Assembly: GCF_003351765.1 (NCBI RefSeq)
Contig: NZ_CP031229.1
Coordinates: 3,534,001-3,598,000, forward strand
From: Ornithinimicrobium avium
GTDB lineage: Bacteria; Actinomycetota; Actinomycetes; Actinomycetales; Dermatophilaceae
Direction: 5' to 3'
Length of the DNA: 64,000 nucleotides
Made by a program: the position numbers and the translations under genes. The notes under the pieces are model-generated. The model was given only the letters and a program-made list of their open reading frames with translations, searched no databases and was not told where the DNA came from. Position 1 is the stretch's first letter; each line of letters opens with the position of its first letter. Of this stretch, positions 52,720 through 60,555 are shown in pieces.

Positions 52720-52762
52720 CATGGTCTAGCCATGGTCTAGCCACGGTCTAGCCAGGTCCAGC
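52720..52762. repeat. 11-bp tandem repeat (CATGGTCTAGC), four units
   Basis: Two exact copies (52720-52730, 52731-52741), one with a single change (52742-52752), and a degenerate 10-base fourth (52753-52762). It lies between the convergent amidohydrolase and metQ genes. CTAG, rare in such genomes, occurs in three units. Confidence 0.75.
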
Positions 52763-52821
52763 CAGCCCTGGGCATCATGCCCCCAGGACGGTCCAGGTCA
52801 ACGTGCCGCAGGCCCGCACCG

Positions 52822-53658
52822 TCAGCCGGCGGCCGGGATCACAGCACCGTCGTAGGTCTGCTCGATGAACTGCGCCACCTCGTCCGAGGCGAGCAGCTCG
52901 GCGAGCCTGACCACGCGCGGGTCGTCCTGCTCGCCGGTGCGGACGACGAGCAGGTTGGCGTAGGGGTTGCCCTCGGGCGACTCCGCCGCCAGCGCGTCCT
53001 CCGCCGGCGACAGGTCGGCCTGGATCGCGTAGTTGCCGTTGATGACGGCGGCGTCCACGTCGGCCAGGCTGCGCGGCAGCTGGGCGGCCTCGATCTCGAC
53101 GAGCTCCAGGTCCTTGGGGTTGTCCTTCACGTCCAGCACGGTCGGAGACGCCTGGCCGGTGTCGGCCAGCGTGACCAGGCCCTGGTCGGCGAGCAGCTGC
53201 AGCGCGCGGGCGCCGTTGCTCGGGTCGTTGGGGATCGCGACCTGCCCGCCCTGGGGGATCTGCTGCACCGAGCCGACCCGCTCGGAGTAGATGCCGAGCG
53301 GTTCCAGGTGCACCGGCGTCACGGCCGTGAAGTCGTAGCCGGCGGCGGCCTCCTGCTCGGCCAGGTACGGCTCGTGCTGGAAGTAGTTGGCGTCCAGCGA
53401 GCCGTCGTCGAGCGCCGCGTTGGGCTGGACGTAGTCGGTGAACTCGACCAGCTCCAGGTCGATCCCGGCGTCGGCGGCGAGCTCGTCGTCGACGAACGCC
53501 AGGATCTCGGCGTGCGGGACGGGGGAGACGCCGACCTTCAGCGGCGTGGCCAGGTCGGCCGTCTCCTCCCCGGTGCCGGCGCCCGCGTCGGTGCCGCACG
53601 CGGACAGCGCCAGCGCGCCGGCGGCCAGGAGGGTGGTGAGAGGGAGTGCGGTGCGCAT
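52822..53658 (-). CDS. metQ: MetQ-family methionine-binding lipoprotein (copy 1)
   Basis: 278 residues. Signal peptide with lipobox LALSACGTD, so a membrane-anchored lipoprotein. NlpA/MetQ domain: VGVSPVPHAEILAFVDDELA, FTDYVQPNAALDDGSLDANY, QVAIPNDPSNGARALQLL. It delivers methionine (or a methionine derivative) to MetNI. It is the last of four genes running metN-metI-metQ-metQ. GAAGGAACC is the ribosome site. Confidence 0.93.
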   Translation of the reverse strand: MRTALPLTTLLAAGALALSACGTDAGAGTGEETADLATPLKVGVSPVPHAEILAFVDDELAADAGIDLELVEFTDYVQPNAALDDGSLDANYFQHEPYLAEQEAAAGYDFTAVTPVHLEPLGIYSERVGSVQQIPQGGQVAIPNDPSNGARALQLLADQGLVTLADTGQASPTVLDVKDNPKDLELVEIEAAQLPRSLADVDAAVINGNYAIQADLSPAEDALAAESPEGNPYANLLVVRTGEQDDPRVVRLAELLASDEVAQFIEQTYDGAVIPAAG

Positions 53659-53757
53659 CGTTCGTGGTTCCTTCGGTGTCTTCTGCGTGAGGTATGGGGT
53701 GTGCCCGCGCGGGTGGGTCGCGCCGGCCGGGTGTGCCGGGTCGGGGTGCGGCCGCCG

Positions 53758-54621
53758 TCAGAACGCGGCGACGACCGCGCCCTGGTAGGTCTCGTCGATG
53801 AACGCCCGGACCTCCTCGGAGGTCAGCAGCTCCAGGAGCGTGCGCACGTCGGGGTCGTCCTCGTCGCCGGCGCGCACGACGAGCTGGTTGGCGTAGGTCG
53901 TGTTACTGGTGTCCTCGGTGACCAGCGCGTCCTCGGCGGGCCTGAGCTCGGCCTCCAGCGCGTAGTTGCCGGGGACCGCGGCCACGTCGACGTCCGTGAG
54001 GCTGCGGGGCAGCTGGGCGGCCTCGACCTCGGTGAACTTCAGGTCCTTGGGGTTGTCGGTGACGTCGAGCAGGGTGGGCACCGCGGCGTCGGGATCGGCG
54101 AGCGTGATGACCCCCTCGGCCGCGAGCAGCTTGAGCCCGCGAGAGCCGTTGACCGGGTCGTTGGGCAGGGCGATCTCCGCGCCCTGCGGCAGGTCGGCCA
54201 GGTCGGTCACGGTGTCGGAGTAGAGCCCCATCGGCTGGAAGCTGATCGTGCCCAGGCCGGTGAAGTCGTAGCCGGCGGCCTTCTCCTGGTCGGCCAGGTA
54301 GACGCCGTGCTGGTAGTAGTTGGCGTCGACCTCGCCCTGGTCGAGGGCGGCGTTGGGCTGGACGTAGTCGGTGAACTCGACGATCTCGATCTCCAGCCCG
54401 GCGGAGGGAGCGAGCTCCTGGGCGACGTAGCCCAGGATGTCGGCGTGCGGCACGGGCGTGACGGCGACCTTGATCCTGCCGTCGCCGGCGGCCGAGGTGT
54501 CCCCGGCGCCCGCACCGTCTCCGCAGGCGGTGAGGACGAGGGCGGCGACCAGGCCGGCGGCGGGCAGCGCCAGGCGAGCGGTCAGGGGGCGGGCGGGACG
54601 GTTCTGGGCACGACGGGACAC
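53758..54621 (-). CDS. metQ: MetQ-family methionine-binding lipoprotein (copy 2)
   Basis: 287 residues, lipobox LVLTACGDG after a longer N-terminal leader. MetQ domain: VAVTPVPHADILGYVAQELA, FTDYVQPNAALDQGEVDANY, EIALPNDPVNGSRGLKLLAA. It is clearly paralogous to the adjacent downstream copy. Strong site AGGAGGACCC before the ATG. Confidence 0.93.
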   Translation of the reverse strand: MSRRAQNRPARPLTARLALPAAGLVAALVLTACGDGAGAGDTSAAGDGRIKVAVTPVPHADILGYVAQELAPSAGLEIEIVEFTDYVQPNAALDQGEVDANYYQHGVYLADQEKAAGYDFTGLGTISFQPMGLYSDTVTDLADLPQGAEIALPNDPVNGSRGLKLLAAEGVITLADPDAAVPTLLDVTDNPKDLKFTEVEAAQLPRSLTDVDVAAVPGNYALEAELRPAEDALVTEDTSNTTYANQLVVRAGDEDDPDVRTLLELLTSEEVRAFIDETYQGAVVAAF

Positions 54622-54690
54622 GGGTCCTCCTGGGAAGGGGTTGTTCGGGATGTGGGTGTGGAGACGGTGGCTGGCGCGGGCGCCGGGCGG

Positions 54691-55350
54691 TCAGCGGTGT
54701 GCCAGGCGGCGGGCGAGGCGGTCGCCGGCCGACTGGAGCACCTGGACCATGACGAGGAGCACGACGACGCAGGCCAGGGTGACCGCGGTGTCGAAGCGTT
54801 GGTAGCCGTAGCGGATCGCGAAGTCGCCCAGCCCGCCGCCGCCGATGGCGCCGGCCATCGCCGAGTAGGAGATGAGCGCGATGAGGGTGACGGTCCCGGC
54901 GGCGATCAGGCCGGGCCGGGCCTCGGGCAGCAGCACGGACCGGACGACCTGGCCGGTGCTCGCGCCCATGGCGCGGGCGGCCTCGACCTTGCCGGGGGCC
55001 ACCTCGCGCAGCGCCGCCTCGACCAGCCGGGCGAAGAACGGCACGGCCGCGATGGTGAGCGGCACGATCGTGGCGGTCGAGCCGATCGTGGTGCCGGTGA
55101 AGAGCCGGGTGACCGGCGCGACGAGCACGAGCAGCACGATGAAGGGCACCGAGCGGCCGGCGTTGACGATGCCGCCGACGACGGTGCTGACCGCGCGCCG
55201 GGGGAGCAGCCCGTCCGGGGCGGTGAGCAGCAGCAGCACGCCCAGCGGCACGCCGAGCAGCACGGACAGACCCATCGACACCGAGACCATGTAGGAGGTC
55301 TCGACGGTGGACTGCCACAGGGCAGGGCCGATGCGGTCCCAGTCGATCAT
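54691..55350 (-). CDS. metI: Methionine ABC transporter permease
   Basis: 219 residues with five predicted membrane helices: ETSYMVSVSMGLSVLLGVPL, NAGRSVPFIVLLVLVAPVTR, and the EAA loop AARAMGASTGQVVRSVLLPE that docks with MetN. The start ATG 55350 overlaps the metN stop by one base; GTG 55353 is possible. Confidence 0.94.
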   Translation of the reverse strand: MIDWDRIGPALWQSTVETSYMVSVSMGLSVLLGVPLGVLLLLTAPDGLLPRRAVSTVVGGIVNAGRSVPFIVLLVLVAPVTRLFTGTTIGSTATIVPLTIAAVPFFARLVEAALREVAPGKVEAARAMGASTGQVVRSVLLPEARPGLIAAGTVTLIALISYSAMAGAIGGGGLGDFAIRYGYQRFDTAVTLACVVVLLVMVQVLQSAGDRLARRLAHR

Positions 55351-56357
55351 CACGCCACCGCCCCGGCGAGCAGGCGGTCGGCGCCGTCGCCCCCGGTGGC
55401 GCCGGACTGGGCCAGGTAGTCGAGAGCGGCCCGCACGTCCCGCGGCGCGCCGTCGAGGCGGAGCTGGAGCCGGCCGAAGCGCTGGTCGCCGAGGGTCTCG
55501 ACCGAGCCGGCGACCACGGCGACCTGCACGGCATACCTGCGGATGAGCTCGGTGAGCACCGCGTCGTGGCCGTCGCCGGAGACGGTGAGCTCGACCACCC
55601 CGTCGCCGGTGGGGGGCGCGGGGTGCGGCAGGAGGCGGGTGGCCAACGGCGAGTGCGGGCGGGCCGCGACGTCGCCGAGGGCGCCCGCGTCGACGACCCG
55701 GCCGGACTCCAGCAGGGTGACGTGGTCGCAGGCGCGCTTGACGACGTCCATCTCGTGGGTGATGAGCACGGTGGTGAGGTCGAGCTCGTCGGTGAGCGTG
55801 CGCAGCAGGTCGAGCACCGACGCGGTCGAGACCGGGTCGAGCGCGGAGGTGGCCTCGTCGCACAGCAGGACCCTCGGCCGGGGAGCGAGGGCACGGGCGA
55901 TCGCGACGCGCTGTCGCTGGCCGCCGGAGAGCTGCGCGGGGTGCGAGCCCAGCTTGTCCCCCAGGCCGACCCGCTCGAGCAGCTCGCCCGCGCGGGCGCG
56001 GCGCTCGGACCGGCCTACGCCGGCCAGCTCCAGGGGGAGCTCGACGTTGGCCAGCGCGGTGCGCGAGTCGAGCAGGTTGAACTGCTGGAAGATCATGCCG
56101 ATGCCGCGCCGCGCGCGGTTGAGCTCGCGGGCGGGCAGCGCCGTCAGCTCGGTGCCGTCGACGGTGACCGTGCCGGTCGTGGGGCGCTCGAGCAGGTTGA
56201 CGACGCGGGCCAGGGTGGACTTGCCGGAGCCGGACGGCCCGACGACGCCCATGACCTGGCCGCGGTCCACGGTCAGGCTGACGTCCTCCAGGGCGGTCAC
56301 GGCGGCCTGCCGGCGCGTGGCCGGGAAGGTCTTGCCGATGTGGCGCAGGGTGATCAC
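55350..56357 (-). CDS. metN: Methionine ABC transporter ATP-binding protein
   Basis: 335 residues. Walker A GVVGPSGSGKSTLARVVN, Q-loop MIFQQFNLL, signature LSGGQRQRVAIARAL, Walker B RVLLCDEATSALDP, and a C-terminal NIL (ACT-like) methionine-sensing domain from about 255 on (VELTVSGDGHDAVLTELIRR). That domain inhibits transport when internal methionine is high. GTG start with GGAGGAAC upstream. Confidence 0.94.
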   Translation of the reverse strand: MITLRHIGKTFPATRRQAAVTALEDVSLTVDRGQVMGVVGPSGSGKSTLARVVNLLERPTTGTVTVDGTELTALPARELNRARRGIGMIFQQFNLLDSRTALANVELPLELAGVGRSERRARAGELLERVGLGDKLGSHPAQLSGGQRQRVAIARALAPRPRVLLCDEATSALDPVSTASVLDLLRTLTDELDLTTVLITHEMDVVKRACDHVTLLESGRVVDAGALGDVAARPHSPLATRLLPHPAPPTGDGVVELTVSGDGHDAVLTELIRRYAVQVAVVAGSVETLGDQRFGRLQLRLDGAPRDVRAALDYLAQSGATGGDGADRLLAGAVA

Positions 56358-56457
56358 GAGTTCCTCCGGGCAGGGGGGCGGGCGGTGCGTCAGCGGATGG
56401 CGCGCCGCGGGCGGTGGACGCTCGGGCGGACCTGGACGGCTGCGACGAGGGGTGCTC

Positions 56458-56526
56458 TCAGCGACCCGTGCCGCGCGACGTCGGCGTCGCGGGTCCGGGC
56501 GTCGTGCACATTCGTCGGCCGGTCAT
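56458..56526 (-). CDS. Candidate 22-residue leader peptide upstream of metN
   Basis: ATG at 56526 with a strong site (AGGAGAGGACC) four bases upstream opens a frame MTGRRMCTTPGPATP... ending at TGA 56458-56460. It contains a second Met and one Cys early on (RRMC), then Pro/Thr-rich residues. It is about 100 bases upstream of metN and about 25 bases inside the predicted transcript. Cys- or Met-coding leader frames upstream of sulphur genes are known in actinobacteria. Function as an attenuator is inference. Confidence 0.5.
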   Translation of the reverse strand: MTGRRMCTTPGPATPTSRGTGR

Positions 56527-56556
56527 GAGGTCCTCTCCTGGGTGGTGGTGGAGGCA

Positions 56557-56586
56557 ACGGTAGGCCTGAAAGAGGACGCCGACCAA
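56557..56586 (-). promoter_or_regulatory. Candidate promoter of the met leader/metNIQQ operon
   Basis: Minus-strand TTGGTC (56581-56586) and TACCGT (56557-56562), spacer 18 bases, about 30 bases before the leader ATG. Confidence 0.45.
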
Positions 56587-56731
56587 ACCAGACGACGAAC
56601 GATCTGTCATGTCCGGCGCCGAACAGCCGCAACGTAGTGTTGATTCTGCGGTGAACGACAGGCTGTCCAGGTCGATCTTCGGGCGTCGCTGCCCGCCGTC
56701 GCGGCTCGTCCAGGCGACTCGTCCCGAGCGC

Positions 56732-56745
56732 GTGACGCACGTCAC
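56732..56745. promoter_or_regulatory. CRP/GlxR-type palindrome upstream of tmsA
   Basis: GTGACGCACGTCAC is a perfect 6-2-6 palindrome and fits GTGA-N6-TCAC, the core bound by actinobacterial CRP/GlxR proteins. It is centred about 58 bases before the tmsA start. Confidence 0.45.
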
Positions 56746-56795
56746 ATCGAGCCAGGCGCATGCGGAGCCGGTGCCTGATCGGTCATGATGCTGGT

Positions 56796-58184
56796 ATGGG
56801 TCCGGCACGCACGTCCGCCTACGAGGTCGCGGTGCGCTCCGCGAGGGAGTCGTACGCCGCGCTTCCGCCGGGTGCGCCGGTGCGGCTGGCGAAGAAGACC
56901 TCCAACCTCTTCCGCAGGCGCGCCGACACCGGTGCGCCCCGGCTGGACCTGTCCGCCTGCCGGGGCGTCTTCGACGTCGACCTGGAGGCGGGGCTGGCGC
57001 GGGTCGGCGGGCTGACCACCTACGAGCAGCTGGTCGACGAGCTGCTCCCGCACGGCGTCATGCCGCTCGTGGTGCCGCAGCTGCGCACGATCACGATCGG
57101 GGGAGCCGTGGTCGGCCTGGGCATCGAGTCGACCTCCTTCCGCAACGGACTGCCGCACGAGTCGGTCGTCGAGATGGACGTCCTCACCGGCACCGGCGAG
57201 GTCGTCACGGCCACGCCGGACGGCGAGCACGCCGACCTCTTCGCCTCGATGGCCAACTCCTACGGCTCGCTGGGCTACGCGCTGGGCCTGGTGATCGAGC
57301 TGGAGCGCACCAGCCCCTACGTGCTGCTCGAGCACCACCGGTTCACCGACCTCGACGAGGTCATGGCGGCGGTCGGGCGGATCATGGCGACGCAGGAGCA
57401 CGACGGGCGAGGCGTCGACTTCCTCGACGGCGTCGTCTTCTCGGCGCAGGAGTCCTACCTCACCCTCGGACGCTGGTCGCCGGCGACCGGGGGGCTGCGG
57501 CCCAGCGACTACACGGGGATGGAGCCCTACTACCGCTCGATCCAGCACAAGCGGCGCGACGTGCTCACCGCCGAGGACTACCTGTGGCGCTGGGACACCG
57601 ACTGGTTCTGGTGCTCCCGCGCCTTCGCCGCGCAGGTGCCGGCGGTGCGACGCCTCTGGCCGCGGCGCCTTCGGCGCAGCGAGACCTACTGGAAGATCAT
57701 GGCTTTCGAGCAACGGCACGGGTGGTACGCGGCCTACCAGCAGCGCCGTGGGCGTCCGCCCCAGGAGCGGGTGATCCAGGACGTGGAGATCCCGCTGGAC
57801 CGGACCGCGGACTTCCTGCGCTGGTTCGGCCGCGAGGTCCCGATCGAGCCCGTCTGGCTGTGCCCGGTGCGGCTGCGCGCCGGGGGCGGGGCGGGCTCGC
57901 CGTGGCCGCTCTACCCGATGCGCGCCGGCGAGGACTACGTCAACGTCGGCTTCTGGTCGGCCGTCGACATCCCCCCCGGCGGGAGCCACGGCGACACCAA
58001 CCGGGCGATCGAGGACCAGGTCACCGCGCTGGGCGGGCACAAGGGGCTCTACTCCGACGCGTTCTACGACGAGGCGACCTTCCGCGAGCTCTACGGCGGC
58101 GACCACCTCGACGTGGTCAAGGGCAGGTACGACCCGGGGAGGCGCCTGCCCACCCTCTACGACAAGGCGGTGCGATCAGGATGA
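56796..58184 (+). CDS. tmsA: FAD-dependent reductase for 10-methyl fatty acid synthesis (TmsA/BfaA-like)
   Basis: 462 residues. An FAD-binding type-4 (PCMH-like) N-terminal half includes GVFDVDLEAGLARVGGLTTY and MPLVVPQLRTITIGGAVVGL, with ESTSFRNGLPHESVVEMDVL; the C-terminal half resembles the DWF1/24-sterol reductase group. In mycobacteria and relatives this protein reduces the 10-methylene fatty acid made by the partner methyltransferase to a 10-methyl (tuberculostearic-type) chain. It overlaps tmsB by ATGA, strongly supporting the assignment. Confidence 0.82.
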   Translation: MGPARTSAYEVAVRSARESYAALPPGAPVRLAKKTSNLFRRRADTGAPRLDLSACRGVFDVDLEAGLARVGGLTTYEQLVDELLPHGVMPLVVPQLRTITIGGAVVGLGIESTSFRNGLPHESVVEMDVLTGTGEVVTATPDGEHADLFASMANSYGSLGYALGLVIELERTSPYVLLEHHRFTDLDEVMAAVGRIMATQEHDGRGVDFLDGVVFSAQESYLTLGRWSPATGGLRPSDYTGMEPYYRSIQHKRRDVLTAEDYLWRWDTDWFWCSRAFAAQVPAVRRLWPRRLRRSETYWKIMAFEQRHGWYAAYQQRRGRPPQERVIQDVEIPLDRTADFLRWFGREVPIEPVWLCPVRLRAGGGAGSPWPLYPMRAGEDYVNVGFWSAVDIPPGGSHGDTNRAIEDQVTALGGHKGLYSDAFYDEATFRELYGGDHLDVVKGRYDPGRRLPTLYDKAVRSG

Positions 58185-59464
58185 CGGCACGGACGGTGGC
58201 GCAGGCCATCCACCACGTCCTCGGCGAACCGGCCGAGCTCGGGGTGGTCGCCTGGGACGGCTCGAGCGCCGGTGACACGAGCGAGGGTGCGCGGGTGATG
58301 CGGCTGCACGGTCCGCGGGCCATCAGCTACATCGCCAGCCACCCGGGGCAGGTGGGCTTCGCCCGCGCCTACCTGCAGGGCGACCTGACCGTCGACGGGA
58401 TGAACGAGGCCTACCCCTACGAGGAGCTCGCGCTCATGGAGGGGTTCAATCTCCAGCTGCCGCCGCTGCGCGAGCTGCCGGACCTCGTGCGGGTCGTGCG
58501 AGAGGCAGGGGTCAGGCTCACCCAGCTGCCCGAGCTGCCCGATCTGGAGACGCCCAGCGAGCTGCGCAAGCTGGCGCACGGCATACGCCACGGGAAGCGG
58601 CGCGACGCCGAGGCGATCAAGCACCACTACGACGTCTCCAACCGGTTCTACGAGATGCTGCTCGGCCCGTCGATGACCTACACCTGCGCCGTGTGGCCCC
58701 GCGAGGACGCGACGCTGGAGGAGGCCCAGGCGGAGAAGTACGACCTGATCTGCCGCAAGCTCGACCTGCGGCCCGGCATGCGGCTGCTCGACGTCGGCTG
58801 CGGGTGGGGCGGGATGGTGCGCCACGCGGTGAAGCACTACGGCGTGAGCGCGCTGGGCGTGACGCTGTCCCAGGCGCAGGCGGCGTGGGCGCGGGAGAAG
58901 ATCGAGGCGGAGGGGCTGACCGGCGCGCAGGTGCGGCACGGCGACTACCGCGACGTCACCGAGCGCGGCTTCGACGCGGTGTCCTCCATCGGGCTGACCG
59001 AGCACATCGGGGTGCGCAACTACCCGGCGTACTTCGCCTTCCTGCGCGACCGGCTGCGGGACGAGGGGCGTCTGCTCAACCACTGCATCACCTGGCGCAG
59101 CCCCGACCACGTGCCGATGCGGCGGGGCGACTTCGTGCCCCGCTACGTCTTCCCCGACGGCGAGCTGGCCGCTTCGGGCACGATCGTCAGCGAGATCGAG
59201 CGCGTCGGCCTCGAGGTGCACCACCACGAGAACTTCCGCCAGCACTACGCCCGCACCTGCGCCGCGTGGTGCCAGAACCTCTCGGCCCACTGGGACGAGT
59301 GCGTCGCCGAGGCCGGGCTGGCGACCGCGAGGGTATGGGGTCTCTACCTGGCCGGGTCCGTCTGGAACTTCGAGCACAACACCATCCAGCTGCACCAGGT
59401 GCTCGCCACCCGGACGAGCGCCGAGGGCGAGGCGGGCTACCCGCTGCGGGCGAGCTTCGCCTGA
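58181..59464 (+). CDS. tmsB: CFA-synthase-like fatty acid methyltransferase (TmsB/UfaA1-like)
   Basis: 427 residues. N-terminal lipid-binding helical region, AIKHHYDVSNRFYEMLLGPS, SAM loop LLDVGCGWGGMVRHAVKHYG, LSQAQAAWAREKIE and SSIGLTEHIGVRNYPAYF, as in the cyclopropane fatty acid synthase family. TmsB transfers a methyl from SAM to the double bond of oleoyl phospholipid, giving a 10-methylene product. Coupled to tmsA. A plain CFA synthase cannot be ruled out, but the partner gene favours the branched-chain route. Confidence 0.86.
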   Translation: MTARTVAQAIHHVLGEPAELGVVAWDGSSAGDTSEGARVMRLHGPRAISYIASHPGQVGFARAYLQGDLTVDGMNEAYPYEELALMEGFNLQLPPLRELPDLVRVVREAGVRLTQLPELPDLETPSELRKLAHGIRHGKRRDAEAIKHHYDVSNRFYEMLLGPSMTYTCAVWPREDATLEEAQAEKYDLICRKLDLRPGMRLLDVGCGWGGMVRHAVKHYGVSALGVTLSQAQAAWAREKIEAEGLTGAQVRHGDYRDVTERGFDAVSSIGLTEHIGVRNYPAYFAFLRDRLRDEGRLLNHCITWRSPDHVPMRRGDFVPRYVFPDGELAASGTIVSEIERVGLEVHHHENFRQHYARTCAAWCQNLSAHWDECVAEAGLATARVWGLYLAGSVWNFEHNTIQLHQVLATRTSAEGEAGYPLRASFA

Positions 59465-59516
59465 TGCCGGCGGAGCGTCCCCGGCCCGGCCGCGCGAGGG
59501 CATAGTGTGAGTCCCG

Positions 59517-59873
59517 ATGCCTGACTACCTCGTCGTCCTCGCCGTCGTCCTGGCCGGCGTGGCCCTCGTGGCCGCCGCCACGGGTGCGCGGCGCCTGCTC
59601 GCGCCGCACGACCCGACGGCGGCCAAGGTCACCACCTACGAGTCCGGCGTCGACCCGGTGGGCAGCGGCTGGGAGCAGGGGAGCGTGCGCTACCTGGTCT
59701 ACACGCTGCTCTACGTCGTCTTCGCCGTCGACGCGGCCTACCTCTTCCCGTGGGCGCTCGTGATCCGCACCGAGCTCGGCGCGGCGTCGTTGGTGGAGAT
59801 GGCGATCTTCATCGGGGTCATCGTCGTGGCGCTGCTGCACGTGTGGCGCCGCGGCCTGCTGAGGTGGTGGTGA
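59517..59873 (+). CDS. nuoA: Second NADH-quinone oxidoreductase subunit A paralogue
   Basis: 118 residues, three predicted helices. VTTYESGVDPVGSGWEQGSV replaces the YECGIQP loop of the main NuoA, so the conserved Cys is Ser here; VYTLLYVVFAVDAAYLFPWA matches helix 2-3. Not needed for the complete nuo operon at 19.7-36 kb. It overlaps nothing but lies one base from nuoB2. Confidence 0.88.
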   Translation: MPDYLVVLAVVLAGVALVAAATGARRLLAPHDPTAAKVTTYESGVDPVGSGWEQGSVRYLVYTLLYVVFAVDAAYLFPWALVIRTELGAASLVEMAIFIGVIVVALLHVWRRGLLRWW

Positions 59874-59874
59874 G

Positions 59875-60555
59875 GTGGCCCCCGAGCCGGCGGCACGCCA
59901 TACCTCGACCGACCTGCCCCTGCCGCGCGTGGGGGCGCCGGTGGAGCGGGCGCCGCGCGCGGTGCAGGTGGTGCTCAACTGGGGGCGGAAGTACTCCCTG
60001 TGGGTGTTCAACTTCGGGCTGGCGTGCTGCGCGATCGAGTTCATCAGTGCCTCGATGGCGCGGCACGACTTCATCCGGCTGGGGGTCATCCCGTTCGCGC
60101 CGGGGCCGCGGCAGTCGGACCTGATGGTGGTCTCGGGGACGGTGACCGACAAGATGGCGCCGGCGATCCGGCGGCTCTACGAGCAGATGCCCGAGCCGAA
60201 GTACGTCATCTCCTTCGGTGCCTGTTCCAACTCCGGCGGGCCGTACTGGGACTCCTACAGCGTCACGAAGGGCGTGGACCAGCTGATCCCGGTGGACGTC
60301 TACGTGCCGGGGTGCCCGCCGCGCCCGGAGGCGCTGCTGGCCGGGATCGTCAAGCTGCAGGAGCAGATCGCGACCGAGACGCCCGGGCGGGCGCGTGCCC
60401 GGCACGCGGACCGGTATGCCGACCGCCCCGTCTCCGCCGGCGAGGTCACCCGGGGCCTGGTCGCCTTTCCGGAGGGTCAGCAGGCTCAGCGCACGCCGCG
60501 GACCCGATGGACGAGCACGGCACCGACGACGCACAGGCCGCCCGCGAGCAGGTAG
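59875..60555 (+). CDS. nuoB: Second NADH-quinone oxidoreductase subunit B paralogue
   Basis: 226 residues from GTG. N2 cluster ligands are all kept: Cys51, Cys52 (FGLACCAIEF), Cys117 (FGACSNSGG) and Cys147 (VPGCPPRP). The C-terminal 50 residues are a basic tail not in the main NuoB, and the last 70 bases overlap the convergent MFS gene. With nuoA2 and the separated nuoC2 it forms part of a second complex I-like set. Confidence 0.9.
   Translation: MAPEPAARHTSTDLPLPRVGAPVERAPRAVQVVLNWGRKYSLWVFNFGLACCAIEFISASMARHDFIRLGVIPFAPGPRQSDLMVVSGTVTDKMAPAIRRLYEQMPEPKYVISFGACSNSGGPYWDSYSVTKGVDQLIPVDVYVPGCPPRPEALLAGIVKLQEQIATETPGRARARHADRYADRPVSAGEVTRGLVAFPEGQQAQRTPRTRWTSTAPTTHRPPASR

Larger units (their letters stand above)
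56358..56795. other. Divergent control region between metN and tmsA
   Basis: This 438-base gap contains, on the metN side, a promoter-like pair and a 22-codon leader frame, and on the tmsA side a CRP-type palindrome. It is less GC-rich than the surrounding genes around 56580-56650. I see no recognisable SAM riboswitch or S-box. Confidence 0.6.

Noticed and set aside
56358..56760. SAM riboswitch upstream of metN
   Set aside because: No recognisable S-box or SAM-II core; the leader frame and promoter explain the gap better.
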